Origin: Plecoglossus altivelis
Taxonomy: Eukaryota > Chordata > Actinopteri > Osmeriformes > Plecoglossidae
Direction of reading: 5' to 3'
Assembly: GCA_036571765.1 (NCBI GenBank)
Contig: BROE01000028.1
Location: forward strand, 5,353,143-5,417,142
DNA: 64,000 nucleotides
Made by a program: the position numbers and the translations under genes. The notes under the pieces are model-generated. The model did no database searches, had not been told where the DNA came from, and was given only the letters and a program-made list of their open reading frames with translations. Positions 24,901 to 35,292 of this stretch are shown here, piece after piece. Each line of letters opens with the position of its first letter. Positions within the stretch are counted from its first letter, which is position 1.

Positions 24901-27900
24901 AGGGGAACCTGAGTGAGCTGGGCAAGCTCCTGATGCAGGGCTCCTTCCACGTGTGGACCGACCACAAACGGGGCCACAGCAAGGTAAAGGACCTGGCACG
25001 CTTCAAGCCCATGCAGAGGCACCTGTTCCTGTACAACAAGATGCTGCTGTTCTGCAAGAGGAGGGAGGAGACGGCGGACGGCCATGACAAGACCCCCTCC
25101 TACGGCTTCAAGCACTCCCTCAAGGTGGGTGGGTGTGTGCATGTGTGTCTGTGGGGGGAGACCCTTAGAATCCCCCAATTTACGAGACCTACCACCTCAT
25201 ATGTCCCCCCTAGCCAGCAGGAGGAAAAGGTCTGTGATGATACGGCGCACTTTCGTCACAGGTGGGGAGAGGGAGGGGGAGAATGGGGGAGGGTGATTGT
25301 TTTCCAGAGGAAACCTGTGATGAAGGTTTTTCGTCTCCTCGACAACCTCCCACTGCGCATTCGTAACGCGGGACAATTGATAGATGGACATGGAGAGAGA
25401 AAATCTTTTCCATTACAGTTGAGAGGGAGGGAGACAGAGAGAGAGGGAGGGAGGCAAGGAGAAAGGGAGAGAGGAGAGAGGAGAGAGAAAGCGGATGGGG
25501 AGGTGTAGGCGATTTTGATGTGCATTTTGAAACTCATTCTAAAAGAGACAGACAAATCATGCCGCGAGCCAAGAAGACACATGCTAGCCGCTAGCCAAGA
25601 CATCCCTGTTAAACCTGAACCGAAAAGAATTTGGTGATTTGAGATTGCATTGAGGTTTCCCACTTCCCACAGTCAGAGAACAGAGAGGCTCTCTGAGCTA
25701 GCTAGCCATCCACAAGGGGAACCCCCTCCTGTGGTTTGAGATGTTCATGCAAACCAGGAGAGTGACACTGGCTCTTTTCTCCTCACATGTCTCCAGATGA
25801 GCGCCGTAGGGATCACCGAGAACGTCAAAGGAGACATCAAGAAGTTTGAGGTGTGGTACAACGGCCGAGAGGAGGTCTACATTATCCAGGTATGCGTTAC
25901 TTCGCCAGTTCCTTTAGTTTCCGAGACCATCCCATCCTGTTCTGAGTATAAATACTGCTAACAGAAATAAGAGGCTAGGAGGATCAGATTCAAATGAATG
26001 GTTCAATATCAGGGTTCTACAGAGCTCATCAATGACCCATGTCGGAAGAGGACAGGGGCGTAGACAGACATTGTTAAAAATTCGAAGCGTAGCTCAAACC
26101 CAAACATCGCATCTTGAGTATGTTTAATTTGACCTGAGCTTATCACAGATCAACAGGGCATTTCATACATTACTTGAAAAGCGACATCCTAAACTTTACT
26201 CTTCTTTTGGAAAAATACCGTGTTGTTTTTGCCTGCGTTCTGCCATTTGGCCTCTCTCTCCCCACCGCCACAAAGTAGTGTAACTCAGCGGGGGCCGCCA
26301 GATCCACACCCCGGCAGACAGAGTTATTTTGAGCGGAGACATTCACTGACATTCGAGAGACGCTGCCTTTATTTTGACTGACTGTTACAGCATGTTACGA
26401 AAACTCACACATCGCAGATATGATGCATGGCTCTGGAAGAGAGAGGGAAACATATACATGGACATCGATCCCTGAGGGCCGGGATCAAAAAAAAACTGAT
26501 GAAGACACACTCTCTTCCTTCCTCCAAATGCTTATTGTTCATTTCCCTCATTGTGTGTGTGTGTCCATCCAGGCTCCCTCTATGGACGTGAAGAACATGT
26601 GGGTGTCTGAGATCCGGAAGGTTCTAACAGGCCAGCTAGAGGCATGCAGAGGTATAGCATCAGCCTACACCCTCCCACTCACCCACCCACCTCCACACAC
26701 AAACACATACTAATCTGTTTTCTAATAGCTGTCTGTAATCTCTCCCCAGAAGCAAGCCAACTGCACCAAAAGATTTCAGAGAACATCTATCACGCCCCCA
26801 TGAGGTAAAACCAGGATCTGCAACTTTCTAGTCAATGCATATTTCTTATCGACTTTGAGAATTTCATTGGCTGAAACCAAAGACCTGAGACTGAAGACTA
26901 ACTCCCTTCGATTAGGAACATGCGCAAGATGGCCCTGAGGCAATCTGATTCGTCCAGCCCCGAAACAGGTTTCCGGAAGAGCAACCCCAGCCCCAACATG
27001 CGGCAGAAGCGAGGTGAGAGTTCATAGCCTTGTCAGAGGGCAAGACTCTACCACTCCTACAGGAACGCGGCCCATGACCTGACGGAACAAGTGTCCCCAA
27101 GAAACCAAACCAGTTTTTGTTCGTTGAGGGACTTTGAGCTGGTCCCCAGTGCTGCACTGCGGCCATGACACCAGAGTTTGGTTGGACTGGTCAGGAGTTG
27201 GTTTAATTGGAGGCAGGATTCACGACAGGGTTTGTCTGTCTCTGAGTGTGTGTGTGAGAGTGTGTGTATGCCATGTTGTCGAAGGAATCCAGAGTTTTAT
27301 AGGTGTGTGCGCACGTGTGTGTGTGCCAAAGGAAGGTGAAAAGTGTCCGATTTCGCAAAGCAAAGAAGGCAAAAAAGAATGCAATGTGTGTCCTAGACAC
27401 CAGTCCTGCAAAACGCCCCCTCCCCCCCAGCCCCCACCCTGGCTGCATTCATCATCCTGCATTCAAGACTCCTCCACCACCTCCTCTTCCCTGTATACAC
27501 TCCTTCCCTCTCCTCTTCCTCCTGATCTTTGCCTTGCTCCCCTCCTCTTCCCTACCTCTCCTCCTCTTTTTTTTACTCACTTCCTCCCTCTCTGTCCTCA
27601 TTCTCTTCCTCCTCTTCTTCCTCTGCTGACCTTTCCTCCCACCTTGTCCTCCATCTCCTCTTCCTCCCTTCCCTCCTCCCATTTCATGGCCTCCTCCCTC
27701 TCAGTCTTCACCCTCCTCCTTTACTGACCTGCTGTCCCTCTCCCTCCCAGCCGACACCTCCGCCCCTCAGTCGACCGCTAATGCTAGGAAACGCTTCACC
27801 TTGCAAGGCCTCTCCAACCGGAGGTCTCTCCCCTCAGGTAACGTCACGATGATGCCCCGGCGGCATATTCAAACACACCCATCATCCCCGCCGGCACGGA

Positions 27901-30900
27901 TGTCATCCTCCTACCACCGTGACTTCATCCTCACCATGAGTCGTCCCAGTCAACCCGTGATGCTAATGTTCCTCAGCTACCTCAGCCCTCCATATCCCCT
28001 GTCATCCATCCCTCCTCGTCCTGCCCCCCTTATCATCCTGCCCCCCTCTATCATCCGCCCTCCCTTCATCCTGCCCCCCTCCTTCCCATCTGCGCCCACT
28101 TTCCTGTCTCTCGCTCACTCTGACGCCCCCCCCCTCCTCCCTATGCTTCTCACCTCAGAGCCTGTGATTAAAGAGACGGAGGTCCCTCGCCGCTTTTCTC
28201 TAGCCTCCTCTATCACCTCCTCCTCTGCCACCAGACGCACCAAAGGTACCTGAGGGTCGGCCGCTCGCTTCTGCTCCACGCCTCTTTGCCTTCTCTATGC
28301 TCTCTTCCTCTCACTATCTAATCTGTTCTTTTCTCTCTTTTGCTCTAACTCTGTCTTTCTTTTCTCTCTCTCTGGGACTCTTTCTTATTTTTTCTCTCTC
28401 GTTCTCTCTGTCTTCCTCTCTCTGAATATCTCCTCCGCTTACACACTTACTCACACTCTCAGATACCGTAAAGGCAAATACTTCCACTTTCACTTCATAT
28501 AATATTAACTAGTCATTCCTCCATGTCAACACAACTATTGCGTTTTGTTAAATCAACTATAAGTGGTAAATGCCAAGTGAAAAGAGAAAGGGATGCAAGG
28601 GTATAAAGAGACCGATCTCTTCCTAAATACCTAGTTCCAGTAAATACCTAGTTCCATAGACCCACCCTGACAATTCCACCCACCCTCATTGAAACGCGAC
28701 AGAGAATCAATCGGAGGCTGTCCTAAAACCAACCAGAAACGTAAAAGTGACAACTCCATTTGCGTCAGAGCGGAGTGCTTTGACGCGCCCTAAAAGCCCA
28801 TTACCCAGCCGCCTCCACCATCAACTGACAACAAGACACTCTGTGGCTCCAAAGCCAAGGTTCCATGTCCTCTTCTAAACCCCCCCCCCTCCATCTGCTC
28901 TTCCTCTGCTCTCCCTCCTGCTGGACGCTGTCATGGCAGGTCCTCTCACTGCTAGCGTCAAAACCAAGAGGCACGAGATAAAGAGCGACCCCACTCCGTT
29001 TGGTTACGAAGGTACAGAAACCCCCCCCCCAAAATCGCTCCACCAGATCCCACGAATGGCTCTTAGCATGCAAAGCCTGGACCGTGCTCTCCGGTGGTGT
29101 TTAGCATCTTGCTCTGTGTGTGTGTGTGTTTGGGTTTGTGGCTGGGAATGTAGTTGTGCGACTGTAAATGTGGCATGCGTGTGTGCTTGCACGTGTATTT
29201 TTGTGGAATGACGTGTTTGTTCCAAGCGTGTGCACGTTGGACTTGTGTGTGCTGCTTGTTTTGACTGGCTGTCTTGCATGCTATGCAGACCTATATTTAG
29301 AAAAGCAGTCTGAGCATGGGGATTTAGGGGGACTTGCACCGTCTGGAGCGGGCACGATCTTGTCTTTATTGAATGGTATTGATTGTCTGATGCCATGGTT
29401 ACTGAGGATCAAGTTGTTTTTGATGATGATGACAACAGCGAAGGCTCATCTGTCTAAATGACCAGCGTGGGGTGGGGGTGTTGTGTTGCTGTCGTTAGTG
29501 TGTTGTTGTAACAGTACAGTTCGTCACGTCCGGTTGTGGGTCTCTGTTGTGGAACGACAGACCGATTATAAAGAGCTGGTTTTCTCCCAGACACGCTGCG
29601 CGGTGCACTCCCAGTGGCGGGGAAGGGCAAAGGCAGCCCAGTCGCTGCGCCTACGGTCCCCAGGTCCACATCCCAGCCTGTTAACCAGAAAGGTGTGAAG
29701 AGTGGCTGTTTTTATTTGGTTTCAATTCTGTAAATTCTTCATTTTTTTAAAGCTTCATTTCATCGGCCAGTAATTTGGTGGTTAATTACTCGCGTGTTTT
29801 GAGTTCATGGTTTTTATCTGTTGGGATATTTGTTCTTGGTGTGTTTTGTGTTATTTACCGTAAGTAGTTCGCTTTTGTGTCGACAATATGTTGAGAATTT
29901 TCTTTGAATCGGAAAATGTCATCGCTGTTTGTTTTTGCATTGTTTGGATGAGCTTATGAAGACATTATTTATCTCTTCTTCCACAAGATGTTTTATTGCC
30001 CTAAAGCAGACACATAGTACAGAATATGTGTGTGTGTAATTATAAGCTGATGCACCCTGGCTTATGGTTTCAGGTTGGACACAGCGTCGGCTGCCGTCCA
30101 TGGACACGGAGGACTTTGAGACCATCCCATCCAGCGCAGAAGAACTCTCCAATTCCTCTGATGGAGAGGAGGACAATAAGAATGTATGTTGGAATGATCA
30201 GATTCCTTTCGTTCTAATCACTCTACCAATGTTGTTTTAGTACATCTCAGCGAGGGAAGGAATACTCCCAGACTAATGGTGTGCAGCTGCAGCCAGCTGA
30301 GGCCTCTCCAGTACTGCCCTGTTTTACACCCAAAGATGAATGACATTCATCCTCGTTCCTCTCTCTCTGCATATACTTCTCTCTCTCTCTTTGTACTTAT
30401 GTATCTCACTATCTGTATCTCTCTCTCTGTATCTATGTTTCTCTCTCTCTCTCTGTATCTATGATTCTCTCTCTGTGTATCTCTCTATGTCTCTCTCTTT
30501 CCCTCCTTCTGCTACAGGGTGACAGCAATCGTTTCCGAGTCCAGCTGACGTACGAGTCCAGGACGGCCCAGGACTTGTCTCTGGAGTCCGGAGACCTGGT
30601 TCAGTTCCTGGAGGAGGCAGAGAATGGCCACTGGTGAGACAGGAAGTAGCTCTCCTATTGGGCAGTTACAATGGTCTGGAGTGATCCATGAGGGTACCCT
30701 TATCATGCAAGCAGGTCCCGCTCAGATATGGCACCTGACAGACACTAGCTGCTCTTGTGAAAAAATTGCTTCAAATAATGACCCTCTCATTCATATTTCC
30801 TCATCAGAAACCATCTTAAACCATTTGGCTCTAACATCTCACACAAACTCATTTCTCTTCAGGGGATACTTTTACAGTTATTGCTCCAGAACGTCAGTCT

Positions 30901-32259
30901 GTGTGTGTTTCTGGGGGGGGTGGATCTTCACATGTGTTTGTGTGCATGTGTTTAGATGTGTGTATGTATGTATGTATGTATACCCACGTCTGAGAAGTGA
31001 CCCTTACCACCTACAAAAGGGACTATATCCATAGTCAAAGCAATGTAAAACACATTCACATAGAGAGCCAAGAGCCTTTTAAGACTCACACACACAGTCG
31101 CTCCCCTAAAGCCCGTTCTTCTTTCATGTTCTAGGCTAGTCAAGAACCTTATAACAGAGAAGACAGGGCTGGTTCCACCCTGCATTCTGCAGACAGCAGC
31201 AGAAGGAGGTCATTTGTTCTGTCCCACTGGTATTCCCCCTGACTAACCCCTCCCTCACTACAGAACCCCACCCACCAGGCCGGGCCAAAGCACTCTCTCA
31301 CCCCCCTGGTCTCACTGCAGCTTCACCTGGGCCCAGCAGGCTTCGAGGGGTGCTTGGGGAGGATGATGGAATGCAGGGAGGGAGGGACGGGTGGATGGAT
31401 GGAGAGAGGGCGGGGTGGCGGATGGACCAGGCTTTGGCTGTCTGGGGAGTGAACAGCGGAGCATGAGGTCATCCAGCGCATGCTTGCTGTTTCCTTGCCT
31501 CCCTCTCCTTCCCTCACGCTTCGTTCTGGAGCCTGACGAGTGCTGGCTGGTCCGTTTCCCTGGAACTCTGTCCTCCTCCAAACGAGTAGTCTGATCTTGT
31601 TTCAATATGTCCATGGTTTTCGTATTTTCTCTCCGTCTTTGGCTCTCACTTTCTTACTGTCTCTCGGTCCCGCTCTTTCTGTCTGCATATCTCTCTTTCT
31701 CGTCTCGTCTCTCTTCTTTGCTACGTCCACTTTGAAGGGGAATGCAATCATGCCTTAAAGAAGGACAGAGTTCCATGCTTGAACTGTTTAGCACATTCCT
31801 CTCAGAAGCTCACCTCACGTACCCCGACATAAAAAAACACGTTTTAAGTTCTCCCTTTTCGTTATTCTTAATTTGCAGTCCTCACAAGTACTCCAAACAG
31901 AAGTACTCCGATATTGATTTTGATCAATATTTTGTTTCACCTCTGTAAACTATACTATAAAAATGCATTGTGCAGTTTCTGGTGTTTCCTATGGCTGCCT
32001 AGACATGCCTCCCTCCCTCTCTAAACACACTGACGTGTTTGATCCCTGTTCTGCCTGTCCCCTTCCCGCCTGTTGCTTGGCATCACAGTGCTGCTCAATA
32101 CAAAGTTGTTGAGTAGGACTGTGTCTTTTTATCTAATTGTCTTCTTCCTCTTCTCTTACTCTCTCAGATATCTTCAGTGACCTGTGTACAGCGGCGCTTT
32201 CGGACTCGGATGACAATGACACCAGCACGTGGGGAGACGTGTCTCAGGACAGCAGATAG
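2277..32259 (+). CDS. mcf2l2: mcf2l2, Dbl-family Rho guanine nucleotide exchange factor (5' partial)
   Basis: Rho GEF that would load GTP on Rho-type GTPases at membranes. Thirty-three coding exons are visible and give 1,216 residues in continuous phase, ending in TAG at 32257-32259. The order is CRAL-TRIO/Sec14 (about residues 1-176), spectrin-like helices (180-510), DH (600-785), PH (790-915), a Ser-rich linker and a C-terminal SH3 (1128-1183). The start DEIMQQEIRPLLAMDIIEQL and the downstream GAPIITFPE fit MCF2L2 better than MCF2 or MCF2L, and nested b3gnt5 gives the matching human synteny. The first visible exon opens with a split Asp codon, so the initiator lies upstream of the window. 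The retained SH3 resembles MCF2L, whereas human MCF2L2 as I recall it lacks one. A fish mcf2l paralogue name is possible, but the gene family is certain. Confidence 0.93.
3337..3390. repeat. TCTG/TC compound microsatellite
   Basis: A run of TCTG tetramers passes directly into a TC dinucleotide run within an mcf2l2 intron. Confidence 0.95.
4067..4228. repeat. degenerate 41-44 bp tandem repeat, about 4 copies
   Basis: Units end in a TCGGCGGT word and share a TGTGTGTTTA core. Two begin GGGTGTTCTGGAATGAA and two begin GTGTGTGCGTCTCACGT. It lies in an mcf2l2 intron. Confidence 0.8.
6013..6037. repeat. TC microsatellite
   Basis: Pure TC run inside a CA/TC-rich intron stretch (about 5900-6260). 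Confidence 0.9.
8161..11237 (+). other. mcf2l2: mcf2l2 exons for the spectrin-like region
   Basis: Seven exons: 8161-8310, 8792-8916, 9525-9639, 10092-10211, 10326-10517, 10691-10882 and 11051-11237. The translated region is heptad-like and helical, with conserved stretches such as AIENFALTVKTTAQMLQKFG, LKLEQCLQLRHFEHDF, HYAVDSIRPKCVELRRVC and LLASQAVDKCQSQEGAESAL. It ends in KKLAAKQTRPIQPVAPRPES, the junction typical of Dbl proteins before the DH domain. In Dbl relatives this region mediates autoinhibition and partner binding. Exons are evenly sized and separated by introns of 0.1-1.2 kb. Confidence 0.9.
9029..9245 (+). repeat. dispersed repeat, copy 1
   Basis: Shares with 19796-19995, in order, CAGAATC, CAGAATTTAC, GTGGCAGGAAAGTGCAAA, ATAGAACATATATGGAA and CACTAGCTGTACAGATG. 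A CAGAATC-rich head followed by T-rich sequence is common in teleost interspersed elements; I cannot name the family with certainty. Confidence 0.8.
11522..11880 (+). other. mcf2l2: mcf2l2 linker exons before the DH domain
   Basis: Two exons, 11522-11625 and 11792-11880. The first has an unusual acceptor at 11520-11521, chosen because it alone preserves phase with the preceding exon and reads LTRRTSDNGNGAKQPSDADL. It leads into KGSIKIEVMHEASQGG, where the KIEV block resembles the same place in MCF2. The second exon ends two bases into an Arg codon that is completed after the 8.9-kb intron holding b3gnt5. Confidence 0.75.
13216..13234. repeat. poly-C run of 19
   Basis: Uninterrupted C homopolymer in the large mcf2l2 intron. 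Confidence 0.9.
14016..14021 (-). terminator. b3gnt5 polyadenylation signal
   Basis: TTTATT on the plus strand reads AATAAA on the minus strand, about 140 nt beyond the b3gnt5 stop. It implies a short 3' UTR. Confidence 0.5.
14161..15303 (-). CDS. b3gnt5: b3gnt5, lactosylceramide 1,3-N-acetyl-beta-D-glucosaminyltransferase
   Basis: Golgi type II membrane enzyme that adds beta-1,3-GlcNAc to lactosylceramide, the first committed step to lacto/neolacto glycosphingolipids. The 380-residue product (human about 378) has a signal-anchor at about residues 15-30. It carries the family blocks RRQAIRDTWGNESY (101), EDQSYGDLIQQDFLDTFHNL (150), the metal-binding DDD at 194-196 in MTADDDIF, PDYTAGAGYVVSGD, IDDVFMG and EGKTPYHPCIYDHM. 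The C-terminus NTYPCKAAF matches B3GNT5, not other B3GNT/B3GALT enzymes. The whole CDS is one exon. An upstream in-frame ATG at 15426 is rejected because a CCCCCTAG acceptor lies just 5' of the codon at 15303. The gene lies antisense in an mcf2l2 intron, as in human. All key residues are present. Confidence 0.95.
   Translation of the reverse strand: MFVNFRRIRKCQCMQLAATCFAVSLLMVCWEQLDHHLVSHMRSYSYRYMVNSYDFINSSFALPEGEALAQHRYLLNHPDRCTRSDVLLLLFVKSSPENRERRQAIRDTWGNESYVEATQGESVRVLFALGVSPDPRPVERGRVQRDLELEDQSYGDLIQQDFLDTFHNLTTKLLLQFRWGHAYCRHARFLMTADDDIFVHMPNLVRYLRGLVQRGVAKDLWVGHVHVGAPPIRRKDSKYHVPYELYPWPSYPDYTAGAGYVVSGDAAAKIYQATLRLNASMYIDDVFMGICANAMGVAPREHVYFSGEGKTPYHPCIYDHMITSHGHAADVRSLWQAVTGPGRQHNSAGVFGKFYCAAVRVALLCKPYYQNTYPCKAAFS
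18641..18780 (-). other. candidate non-coding first exon of b3gnt5
   Basis: On the minus strand the sequence CTG followed by GTAAGT at 18640/18641 is a strong splice donor. It lies upstream of b3gnt5, whose coding exon begins just after a splice acceptor and so needs an upstream exon. The 5' limit is a guess; the GC-richer stretch around 19080-19210 could be the promoter. Transcript evidence would decide. Confidence 0.35.
19796..19995 (+). repeat. dispersed repeat, copy 2
   Basis: Second copy of the element at 9029-9245, same orientation, with the fuller head CAGAATCAGAATC. It lies in the large mcf2l2 intron upstream of b3gnt5. Confidence 0.8.
20774..26651 (+). other. mcf2l2: mcf2l2 exons for the DH-PH catalytic module
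   Basis: DH exons: 20774-20840, 21113-21228, 22997-23066, 23331-23423, 23732-23824 and 24518-24643. PH exons: 24903-25124, 25797-25889 and 26573-26651. DH conserved region 1 is ELIETERLYVEELQSI and conserved region 3 is LSLDAYLLKPVQRITKYQ, the helices that contact Rho GTPases. The PH part contains SFHVWTDHKRGHSKVKDLAR, FKPMQRHLFLYNKMLLFCKR and KKFEVWYNGREEVYIIQAPS. All core segments are present, so the module looks catalytically competent. The donor after 23824 is GCAAGT and not GT; the donor after 23066 is a weak GTCTGT. Confidence 0.94.
21316..21316. other. ambiguous base (N)
   Basis: A single N lies in a pyrimidine-rich mcf2l2 intron. It does not affect a coding exon. Confidence 1.
26750..30183 (+). 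other. mcf2l2: mcf2l2 exons for the Ser-rich linker after PH
   Basis: Seven short exons: 26750-26804, 26916-27013, 27751-27837, 28159-28245, 28940-29011, 29591-29692 and 30074-30183. Most begin with two bases and end with one base of a split codon, so several can be skipped without a frameshift and alternative splicing is easy here. The product is rich in Ser, Thr, Arg and Lys (for example RRFSLASSITSSSATRRTKG) and ends in the acidic EELSNSSDGEEDNKN. I recognise no fold. Phase continuity and good splice sites are the support. Confidence 0.8.
30518..32259 (+). other. mcf2l2: mcf2l2 exons for the SH3 domain and C-terminus
   Basis: Exons 30518-30633, 31135-31208 and 32168-32259. The first two encode an SH3 domain: QLTYESRTAQDLSLESGDLV, FLEEAENGHW and the GLVPP end strand. 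The last exon encodes an acidic tail (ALSDSDDNDTSTWGDVSQDS) and TAG. The donor after 31208 (GAG then GTCATT) is weak. If it were not used, the reading frame would stop at 31244-31246, giving a slightly different tail. Confidence 0.82.
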
Positions 32260-34092
32260 ACATGGCCGTCAGTTGTAGTTTTTTTGACCAACTCTCTGGA
32301 ACATGCCGGAACAACCCTGTTAAGGAACAGCGTCCGAACACTTCCAAGCCAGTGTTGCACAACAACACTGGAGAACTACAATTCCCATGTCTTAGTAGTG
32401 AAGTGGTCGGTGCCCTCTGTTGCTGCTATGCTACCCTGAAACAAAAAGGAGAAAAAAAACACTAGACTGTTCCTGTTACCCTGCTACAGCTGCTGATGTC
32501 AGGTTGACCCTGCTGGACCTGCAACCATTTCCAGCCGAAATCAACATCGTTTTTTTTGGTCTTGTTCTTTCCGGCCTCTTGGATGTTGACCTGCTGCCTC
32601 TCTCGTCTCTGCCTTCAGAGAGACCCTGCGGTGCCTTGGCCTCACTTTGTTATTCACACCAACTCCTTCATCTGGGCGTGGGGGCATGGAGAGAGGGCAG
32701 GGCCGAGGCTGTGTTGATGCAACGTTGCATAGCAATGTTAAAGAAGCTCATCCAGAAAAAATCTAGTGGAAATGAGTGAGTTAAGGCCACCTTCTGTCTC
32801 TTACTATGTCTTTCCATCCAACAATGAGCAAATGTTAGACATGCCCAACACACACACACACACACAGAGACATACACTCCTTCACTCCAAAGAGGTGTGA
32901 CGTGACAAGACGGGAACAACTCAATGCGCAAAGCGAATCTCACAACATGAGCTTTTTCATCTCACCTAGAGAACATTGGTGTATCCAAGACACTGGCACT
33001 TGAATGGAGACAAGCCTGATTGTATGGAAACTCCTTTTAAGGTTTTTACAGACTCTTTCTCCCACCGACTGCTCATCCCTTCAGGTGTTTTCTAGAGAAC
33101 TAAGGGATTTCTGTCGTCATAGGAATGAACCTTCTTCTACGGGCAACGATGTTTTGAGATCTTGTGCTCCCCCGATGTATTAGACTTTTTGTCCAATGTA
33201 AAATAAGGCGTTGTTCAATATTGTTGCACCTGTTTCTAACTACCATGTACAGGCGTATCCCTCTTTCAAGTCAGTGTAGAAGTGTTCATGTAATTTTCTT
33301 CTCTTTGTACTGTGCCTGGGTCTTCAGTGCACTACGATTATATTCACACTTTACCCTGGTTGGTTATACGGAATACGTGGTGGGTTTACATGCAATATGT
33401 CCTTATGGTTCCTGAATTATAAGCCTTGAGCATATACTGTAAATTTTGTTCATCCTCTACTTATATCTTATCAAAGATATTGAATTGAAAATATATATAT
33501 TCACACATATTTCACTTGTACTGTAAATCATTCTATCTTTTTCATGGTTAGTTTTCCAATATGTAAATGCCATGTTATTATATTTTACTCCATACTGTAA
33601 ATAAGAGTTAACAATGCCTGTCATGCCGCTTTTCTAAATGAATATCAGTGTTTTCAGTCCTCTGATTGACATGTACAGTATGAATAAGATATGGTATGAG
33701 AACATACCTATGTTTGTGAATAGGGATACAGGCCTCGCACAATACAGGCCTTGCATTGATAGTGCAAATATGCTTATTTATTAACCTTAACGTTGCAAAG
33801 AAAGAAGTTCACGGCATCTCATGCAGTCTCTTTAGAAAATAATCCATCGCCGAGTGGTATACATGAAGAAATACAAACCGTTAAATGCTCAGAATCATGC
33901 TACTGAAGTGATGTATGTATATTATTATAATGCTTCATGTACATTTTTACATTTAGATATGATTAAATACATGCATCTTGAAAAGCCTGGAGTAAATCTG
34001 ATCTTGTCTTTTGTAAATCACTACCTTTATCATGGGTGTAGCAGTGTGAACTCATTCCACATTTAAAAAAAATAGAAAATAAAAACAATAAA
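32260..34092 (+). other. mcf2l2: mcf2l2 3' untranslated region
   Basis: AT-rich 1.8-kb stretch after the stop, without coding potential, ending at overlapping AATAAA signals at 34078-34083 and 34087-34092. It contains many TGTA-type words, including one perfect Pumilio-type TGTAAATA at 33596-33603. Confidence 0.7.
34078..34092 (+). terminator. mcf2l2 polyadenylation signals
   Basis: Two AATAAA hexamers, at 34078 and 34087, lie at the end of the AT-rich 3' UTR and about 0.3 kb before the ect2 promoter motifs. Confidence 0.6.
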
Positions 34093-34347
34093 AACACCAA
34101 AAAAGACGACAAGAAATCGAAGCAATCTGATTATGTCAAAGCCTCCTTTGTCTATAGCTCAAAACAAGGATTCACGACGATTATGGCAAACAGACTTTGC
34201 AGCCACGCTTCGTAATCAGAGGCAGAAATGGCCACCGATCTTCGATCGGTTTGCATCAATTAATTTCTTGCCTTCGAGATTCTGGGAAATAAAACCTAAC
34301 TGATTCTGGATCGGTAGACGACCGGGCAACTGCGAAGAGCATTGTAG

Positions 34348-34821
34348 TTTGAATCAATGAGCCAATCGGCGTATTCAGAGCTCAGCTTCCGGGGGATTCT
34401 CCCTGCTTGCGGCCAATGAGCGTTCGGCTGAGTTGTTTGCACCGCTTTTTGAATTCAGATTGAGCCGCAGGTTGTCTACGGGAGAACAGATCGCTGCAAT
34501 GGATCTAACAGCTGTCAAACGATTAAATTAACTAGATTAGAGACATACGAACATATGTTGCAAATATTTAAGTATTTATCAAACTTTGATAGTAGGTGGG
34601 AATTGTTTTTATTGTCGGCTATAGTGGAAAAGGCTGGATTTTGTCAAGCAGATCTCATAACCGCGGATCGCGTTTGTGTAGCAAGGTAACTAACGTTAGC
34701 TGGCCATCTTGAGTTTGCTGAACTGGTTGAACAGCCAGTTTACCTGCGAGGTGATAGCTTGCTAGCCTGCTATCCAGCCTCCGTCTGCTACCTCTTGTTC
34801 TTTATTAAAACTTTGGCATTG
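34348..34821 (+). promoter_or_regulatory. ect2: ect2 promoter and non-coding first exon
   Basis: CCAAT boxes at 34362-34366 and 34413-34417 are followed by TTTGAA (CHR-type) at 34448-34453, about 31 bp after the second CCAAT. Another TTTGAA is at 34348-34353. NF-Y plus CHR is the standard arrangement of G2/M genes controlled by DREAM/MuvB, and ECT2 is such a gene. A strong donor at 34821/34822 (TTG then GTAAGT) ends a non-coding exon. It would splice to 35260, where the exon with the Kozak-perfect ATG starts. The transcription start itself is inferred. Confidence 0.55.
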
Positions 34822-35292
34822 GTAAGTTCCTCGTCATTTCACCTTATACTTCTTGTAATTGTTTTCAATGCAAAGCTATCTTATGCTAGCCAAAACTCGC
34901 TAAATAAACGGACACCACCCACTTAGGGGTAGACAGTGGTTGGTAGAGGTTGAGTAGCTTTACGTTTTTCACTTAGTATCTAGGTAGTTTAATTATGGAC
35001 ACTTGACTGAGCTTTGAACATGGGTTATATAGTATAGATACAGATACATACTCACTGGACACCACTAAATAAACGTAACATTTCACACTCGAAAAGTCCT
35101 AACTGAAGTCGCTGCCTTACGTCAAAAAAACACCAACAAAAATCAATGCCGTCCCTCTTTGAACTGGTCTACGTCACTCTGAAGTTCAGTTGATTCCCTC
35201 TGACCACTTTCGAAAAACGTTTGCAAGTCAGATTCTATTTGTGTGACCTTTCTGTCCAGGATTGGGCAGCCAGTGTGGCCTGTCAGGGCACC

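Noticed and set aside
24846..25508. 220-codon plus-strand open frame
   Set aside because: Only 24903-25124 is real PH coding sequence; the rest runs through intron on both sides.
27134..28253. Long plus-strand frames in the mcf2l2 linker region
   Set aside because: Mostly intronic pyrimidine-rich sequence; only 27751-27837 and 28159-28245 fit splice sites and phase.
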